Assembly: GCA_951799405.1 (NCBI GenBank)
Contig: OX637342.1
Coordinates: 4,278,001-4,342,000 of the forward strand
From: Agapetus fuscipes
Taxonomy: Eukaryota > Arthropoda > Insecta > Trichoptera > Glossosomatidae
Length of the DNA: 64,000 bases
Reading direction: 5' to 3'
Both the position numbers and the translations under genes were made by a program. The notes beneath the pieces are model-generated. The model saw only the letters and a program-made list of their open reading frames with translations. It searched no databases and was not told the origin of the DNA. Positions 59,533 through 64,000 of this stretch are shown piece after piece (position 1 is the stretch's first letter; every line of letters begins with the position of its first letter).

Positions 59533-59687
59533 AAACCACTTTGCCAATGTCACGCTTGCTGGAGTAAAGGTCAGTAGGAGTTGCCGGGCTGATGTTCATT
59601 TGAAATCTGGCATTTTATTTAGTAAGCACGCATGCCATTTATAAGCATAAATTATACGTGTCTGCTTGTTGACATGCTTTTCATATT
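59533..59687 (+). repeat. LINE-A tail fragment
   Basis: ACTTTGCCAATGTCACGC to GTCTGCTTGTTGACATGC. Confidence 0.55.
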
Positions 59688-59694
59688 TTTTTTT

Positions 59695-59790
59695 TTTTTT
59701 TTTTTAAGAAAATCCTGTGCGGGAGACTCCCTAGATTCTGAAGACTCTAGGGGTCTATGACACTTGTTGTAGTGCCGCAGAGGTGTACGA
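59695..59790 (-). repeat. Repeat R4 copy
   Basis: Antisense match to 10480-10540 (AGACTCCCTAGATTC, AGGGGTCTATGACACTTG) preceded by a T-run. Confidence 0.5.
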
Positions 59791-60020
59791 GCTTGGTCGT
59801 CGCTACAAAGCGCCAATACTCAAGCAAGACCCAGTTGCTGTAAGGCTGGATGGACCCTTGGTGACCGGTCATTGGTAAAGGCTTATGAATTCTTCAACCC
59901 AGCGAAGAGCACATTCGAAATATTAATGGTATTTTTTGTGTGCTCCGCCGGGATCCGAATCCACAACCTTCCAAATATTTACGAGTCCGAAGTGTTGCCA
60001 CAACGGACTACGGACCGGTC
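59785..60020 (-). repeat. SINE-2 copy
   Basis: GAGCTTGGTCGTCGCTACAA to the head CGGACTACGGACCGG; the B-box is altered (GGGATCCGAATCC). Confidence 0.65.
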
Positions 60021-60225
60021 CGAAATATGAATTTCATATGTCAAATTTTTTTTTTGGCTAAGATTAAAAATGATATATTACACAATTGAACACAACAGAG
60101 TACCTACTTAAACCGTTTTACAATAATCCATTGTAGGATGTCAGTTCGCAATATTAAAACCTTCTAAAAATCTTCTTTCAAAAGACTCTGTGTTCCACAC
60201 TTCCTTTGAGGTTTCATCATAAAAT

Positions 60226-60765
60226 GACACAGTGACAAAACGATACATGGCATGACGACACATGACATAACGACGCATGGCAGAACGACACATGACAGAA
60301 ATCACAATGAAAGTTGTTAGGTTTAGATTGGAATTACGGTCGATTGACATATTTACAAGAACAGTTAAACTTTATTTATCAGATATTAGATGAATCGATG
60401 TAAGAGAACTTACACTCTTGTCGACGTTTCGTTAGCGACGTAGCTAAAGTCTTTAGACTTAACGTTTATTATTATTGTAAATATTACAATAACAGTACAT
60501 CACATGACAAAATATCACAATATACCTAATAAAAAACATACCATAAACGGTACGTGAAGAAACATCACACAAATAACCATCACAAACATTTATTTTGCTT
60601 CCACACGCCATATGCGACTTGTTTTAGTAATGTATTTACTGCGTTGTTTTTTTATAATGAAGTTTTGTAATGTTGTTATGTCACTGTGATGTTCTGTCAT
60701 GTGTTGTTCTGTCATGTATAGTTCTGTCATGTGTTATTCTGTCATGTGTCGTTTTGTCACTGTGC
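60226..60765. repeat. Palindromic pair of 15-bp minisatellites
   Basis: 60226-60300 has a leader ACACAGTGACAAAAC, then four 15-bp units of the type CGACACATGACAGAA. 60676-60765 has six 15-bp units in the opposite orientation (GTTCTGTCATGTGTT) with the leader at its outer end. The arrays face each other across about 375 bp, which includes the R5 copy at 60306-60455. Minus-strand frames translate the arrays as pentapeptide repeats (THDRT). Confidence 0.8.
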
Positions 60766-61164
60766 CGTTCTACACTGTCACCTCCTTTGACATCTTTCCA
60801 CGCGACGCTCATTTCATGTGCTTCAACTGTATTATCCTCTTGAAGCACCAAATATCCTTCAATTTCCTGCTCTTCCTTTCTCGAGTAACCCAAAAATCAA
60901 ACGCAGCAAAACTTCATGAAAGTGGTTCTCGAATGTTCAACACTTCACGTTTTTCAGTCAGCCTATGACACACGGGTTTATCGCCAAAAGGAATTAAAGA
61001 CACTTGAAACTTCCGATCACAAGATTCTTTTTAACTTTGAAAAAGTCCAAAAAATAATCTTTTGTCTTCAAAGGTATCCTTGCACGAGTGCATTTGGAGA
61101 TTTTATACACGTTCTTTCATGATTCAGTAGATGATTTTTAATTCCACAATTTGGAAGAATCGTC
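60766..61164. other. No recognised feature
   Basis: The minus-strand frame that enters array 2 (60893-60681) starts with a non-repetitive part reading GYLVLQEDNTVEAHEMS, then VAWKDVKGGD. It looks protein-like, but no homology is recognised and no splice context supports it. Confidence 0.3.
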
Positions 61165-61580
61165 AAAATTTCATTGTCTTATAGGTTGGTATTAGGCTGA
61201 CTACCCAAACTGTAAAAAATGGTTCACTGTGGCAATGTCACGCCTACTTTCGGGAAGGCCGACAAAAGTTGCAGGGTTTATATTAATTTGAGGTTAGGAT
61301 ATTAATTTGTTAGTAGACATGCAGCAACTGTAAGAGCCCGTTCCCACTTGTCGGGTGTCGGATCCGAGGTTCCAGTTGCAGAACATTTCGGACAAAATCG
61401 GTTTCCGACAAGTGTGAATAGCTCCATACATAATGTTCTGCGACTGTAACCTCCGATTAGTATACGGATCCGACACCCGACAAGTAGGAACGGGCTCTAA
61501 GTCCAAATTTACACGTGCCTGTTTGTGAGCATACATTTAATATTAATTTCAAATGCTAATATATCTTTGCAGCTTAGACG
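61165..61580 (+). repeat. LINE-A tail with nested MITE
   Basis: TCTTATAGGTTGGTATTAGG to TTTGCAGCTTAGACG, interrupted at 61331-61500. Confidence 0.65.
61331..61500. mobile_element. MITE with TAA duplication
   Basis: GAGCCCGTTCC...GGAACGGGCTC (61334-61497) with TAA on both sides. The inner arms share TTGTCGGGTGTCGGATCCG. The 3-bp TAA target is compatible with the PIF/Harbinger group. Inserted into a LINE-A tail, so it is younger than that copy. Confidence 0.75.
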
Positions 61581-61593
61581 AAAGAACTTAAGT

Positions 61594-61745
61594 CCAGCCT
61601 TTAGTTCAGTTGATAGAATGTTAGCGTTTCATACCAGAGGTATAGGGTTGTATTGCCAACAAGAGTTTCAAAAATGATTTCCCATTTCGGTGTTTATTTC
61701 AAAATCCATTATCAAAAAACCATGAAGGTTTACTCCATTAGTCGG
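61594..61745 (+). repeat. SINE-1 5' half, diverged
   Basis: TTTAGTTCAGTTGATAGAAT head and ATTTCCCATTTCGGTGTTTA body. Confidence 0.55.
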
Positions 61746-61935
61746 AAAGGATCGTCCAATACTGACCGAGGATGTCCAAGCGGGGAGTATGGAGACCTCA
61801 AATTAGAAGGCTGGATGACATTAAGAGAACTGCAGGCAGAGAATGGCTGAATACAGCAGCCGATAGAAAGGCATGAAGAAGATTTTGAGGCCCATTTCCA
61901 AGAGTGAACTGAAAAAGGTGAAGGAAGAAAAGGTA
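61746..61935 (+). mobile_element. LINE-G C-terminal remnant
   Basis: One frame reads REWLNTAADRKA before a stop in place of the expected Trp. The W-x-x-x-A-x-D-R-x-x-W pattern is common at LINE C-termini. Pseudogene. Confidence 0.4.
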
Positions 61936-62375
61936 GATTAATTTAATTTAAAAAACCATCACTAGGTTCTTGTTTATTTTTAGAAGTGTACTTAAGATCT
62001 CAGCCAAAATTAAACGAAAAAAACTTCTTCGGCTGAAGCTTTTGTTTTAGGCGAGGCTTGTAAAATAATTTGAGATAAAAATCAACACTCGATTACTTAT
62101 CTTGGTGAGAAATTCTCTCTTGTTATTGGCAATAATGGTGCCAGTAATTAATCACGATCAGCTGTGAGATTGCAAGGACAGCCCGCATACTTATAACGCG
62201 CAAAGATAAGACAGTATGCTGTGTGTAAGACACTTGTTTAGTAGAGCTGGTTAGTGGCGTGTGTCACCAGAAAACAATATTTATTTTATTTTTTGGATAT
62301 ATAAATAAAATAGGCTCTATACTGTGAAAAATCATCTCAAAGGCGCTCGACAAAAGACAGGTTGACAAGTGACCT
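61936..62375. other. No recognised feature
   Basis: Nothing recognised. Confidence 0.3.
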
Positions 62376-62614
62376 GTACCCTTAGTACGAGTTGCAAAAC
62401 TTGAGTAAAGTAAAGTTTACTGAAAGTATTAAAGAGTGATTTTCTCCAAAATCGGCCGTTTTTGTTTCTAACACTTAATGGTCTTAGCAAAAGAGTTACA
62501 GGGATGAAGAAAATCAAGTTCAAACAAACAAAAACGGCAGATTTTGGGGAAAGCCACTCTTTAATACTTTTCGTAAACACTTTACTCAAGTTTTGCAACT
62601 CGTACTCAAGGTAC
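62376..62614. mobile_element. Foldback element
   Basis: GTACCCTTAGTACGAGTTGC against GCAACTCGTACTCAAGGTAC; arms of about 95 bp. The centre repeats the CCGTTTTTGTTTCTAACACT block of the 56534 element. Confidence 0.75.
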
Positions 62615-62754
62615 TGTACTATTGGTTGAATTTGAAATAGTAAAAAAAATATACACAAACGAATAATCGAGAAAGAAGTACCTAGATGTGAACAACTAGA
62701 TATATTCTTTTAAAATGCAAGTGTAAAAATTTACTAATTGAATGGTTTTCTATA

Positions 62755-62875
62755 AAGATTGATTCACTTTTCACCAATTTCAATCCGCGTTTCAGGAAAG
62801 TTTGGCAAGAGTTTCAGAGCTAATTTTCATTTGAGCTTAAGTTTATCTTGTAAGTTTGTATGCAACATGAGTTAG
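62755..62875 (+). repeat. LINE-A tail fragment, old
   Basis: GATTCACTTTTCACC, CGTTTCAGGAAAGTTTGGC and TTTCATTTGAGCTTAAG in family order. Confidence 0.45.
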
Positions 62876-62965
62876 ATCAAGTTTATCCGCATTAAATTGT
62901 ATCTTTAAATATTTTATATGGTTTGCGTTTACACTGTGAAAATTCATATTTGAAACCCCATCAAT

Positions 62966-63007
62966 TGTACCTGATGATGATTGTAAGAGATTGAAAACGT
63001 TTATGTT
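62966..63007 (+). ncRNA. Hammerhead-like module
   Basis: Stem I TGTAC, with one C-A mismatch to its partner ATGTT; core CTGATGA intact; extra T; stem II GATT/GATT (pairs as G-U, A-U, U-A, U-G), GAA, AACGTT, then T. Resembles the 49852 copy after C-to-T changes. Confidence 0.45.
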
Positions 63008-63430
63008 TATTAATAACTTGAGTAAAAATAACAATGTTTTAAAAGTTTTTTTTTAGTTCTATAAAATTAAGTAAAGATCGATTTTTTAGTAATAATAATA
63101 ATGAACTAGATTTACATGCGCCTTTTTGTGATTTACATCACTAAAAAGGCGCAAAATCTTACAATATATTTTCAACAGAGGTATAGATTTAAAGACCCTT
63201 GATAATGGTGGGTGCTTCACTCAGGGAGAAATGATTTCCTTTATTTTTTAAATTACATCATATTCTGTTTTGAGAGCAGTGTTTTTTTTCTTGTAATTAG
63301 TCACTTGTAATTAACATCTTGTAATTCTTTCCTACTTCCTAAGCTTGATATCCGTGGCAACATATAATTGGCCATGTTTTTTGTAATTGCTATTATTTAT
63401 TTCTTATGTAACGCTGTTTGTTGTCCTGCT

Positions 63431-63470
63431 AAAAAAAAAAAAAAAAAAAAAAAATAATAATAATAAATGC
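63431..63470 (+). repeat. A-run followed by AAT repeats
   Basis: About 23 A residues, then (AAT)n. May be the tail of a retrocopy, but no recognisable body precedes it. Confidence 0.5.
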
Positions 63471-64000
63471 AAAATTATGAAAGAACGCAAGATAGAGGGC
63501 TACTATAAACAATATGCCTTTTTTTTGTCGCTCCATGGGATTTTACTAACAGTGCGTTTATTTATTTTTTCATTGTACTGTCCCAGGATTTGTAATCTGA
63601 ACAAACTATTAAGGGGCGGATTAACGAGGCTTGGCCGGCTTGTCAGAACCAGAAAACAGCGTTCTCACACCGAAAAAAAACCAGAGCCCTCTCTGACCCA
63701 GATGGACCCGACAAAAGAAATCATTTCATTCGGCTGCCGAAGATTTGGCCGATATCGATTTGAAGGGATGTATTACTGGGGCGAAGGAGAATGTGAAAAG
63801 AAGTGAATGGAAGGTGGATCTGATGAAAGAAGAGCAAGAAAACAGCGTTCTAGCTGAGGGTTTGTTTGATTCTCACCAATTTTATCGCACTCTGACGCGT
63901 TGACTTGAGAAAATGTCTGGACCAGGAGTTTGCTATATTAGATAGATGAAAATACATTTCTGAATGAATACAAAATAATTTGATTGTTAGGTTTAGGATG
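63471..64000. other. No recognised feature
   Basis: A 139-codon plus-strand frame ends at 63806 and begins at a non-ATG-supported run; its second half (IISFGCRRFGRYRFEG) is GC-richer but unrecognised. A nearby direct repeat AAAACAGCGTTCT occurs at 63655 and 63840. Confidence 0.3.

Overview
The window looks like a piece of a large, AT-rich, repeat-laden arthropod genome, most likely an insect; the order cannot be fixed from sequence alone. The grounds are a spliced host gene of an arthropod-type secreted CUB family, GT-AG introns up to about 15 kb, LINE, SINE, Ty3/gypsy, hAT-like and foldback elements in nearly every kilobase, and no bacterial operon structure. Most open frames in the window are chance or transposon-derived. 

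5.6-36.9 kb, minus strand: one host gene spans almost half the window. Seven exons (36931-36067, 33717-33560, 32966-32858, 17876-17659, 11624-11510, 6775-6623, 5701-5589) have matching splice phases and join into a 576-residue protein: signal peptide, a long polar spacer, a six-cysteine GFGVCC-type motif and two CUB-like domains. Its introns hold an intact Ty3/gypsy element (19.7-25.5 kb), a hAT-type element with a perfect 8-bp target duplication, several long inverted-repeat elements, LINE pieces and many copies of one LINE tail. A degenerate array of about 52-bp units (37.3-38.2 kb) lies upstream of its start. 

37-64 kb: mostly repeats. There are LINE copies of at least three related families told apart by their 3' microsatellites, three tRNA-headed SINE families, solo LTR candidates, long foldbacks (56.5-57.2, 62.4-62.6 kb), TIR elements and a palindromic pair of 15-bp minisatellites (60.2-60.8 kb). 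Two plus-strand core-promoter candidates stand out: TATA plus initiator followed by a short ATG exon with a good donor (43.89-44.09 kb), and initiator plus DPE (51.93 kb). No later exons could be assigned to either. 

The most interesting signal is a set of about a dozen short modules (34.2, 45.6, 47.0, 47.8, 49.9, 50.4, 50.5, 63.0 kb and others) that fold like hammerhead ribozymes: CTGANGA, a variable but complementary stem II, GAA, a self-complementary stem III such as AACGTT, AATATT or ACGT, a non-G cleavage position, and in the better copies a stem I that also covaries. Several sit in the arms of inverted-repeat elements.
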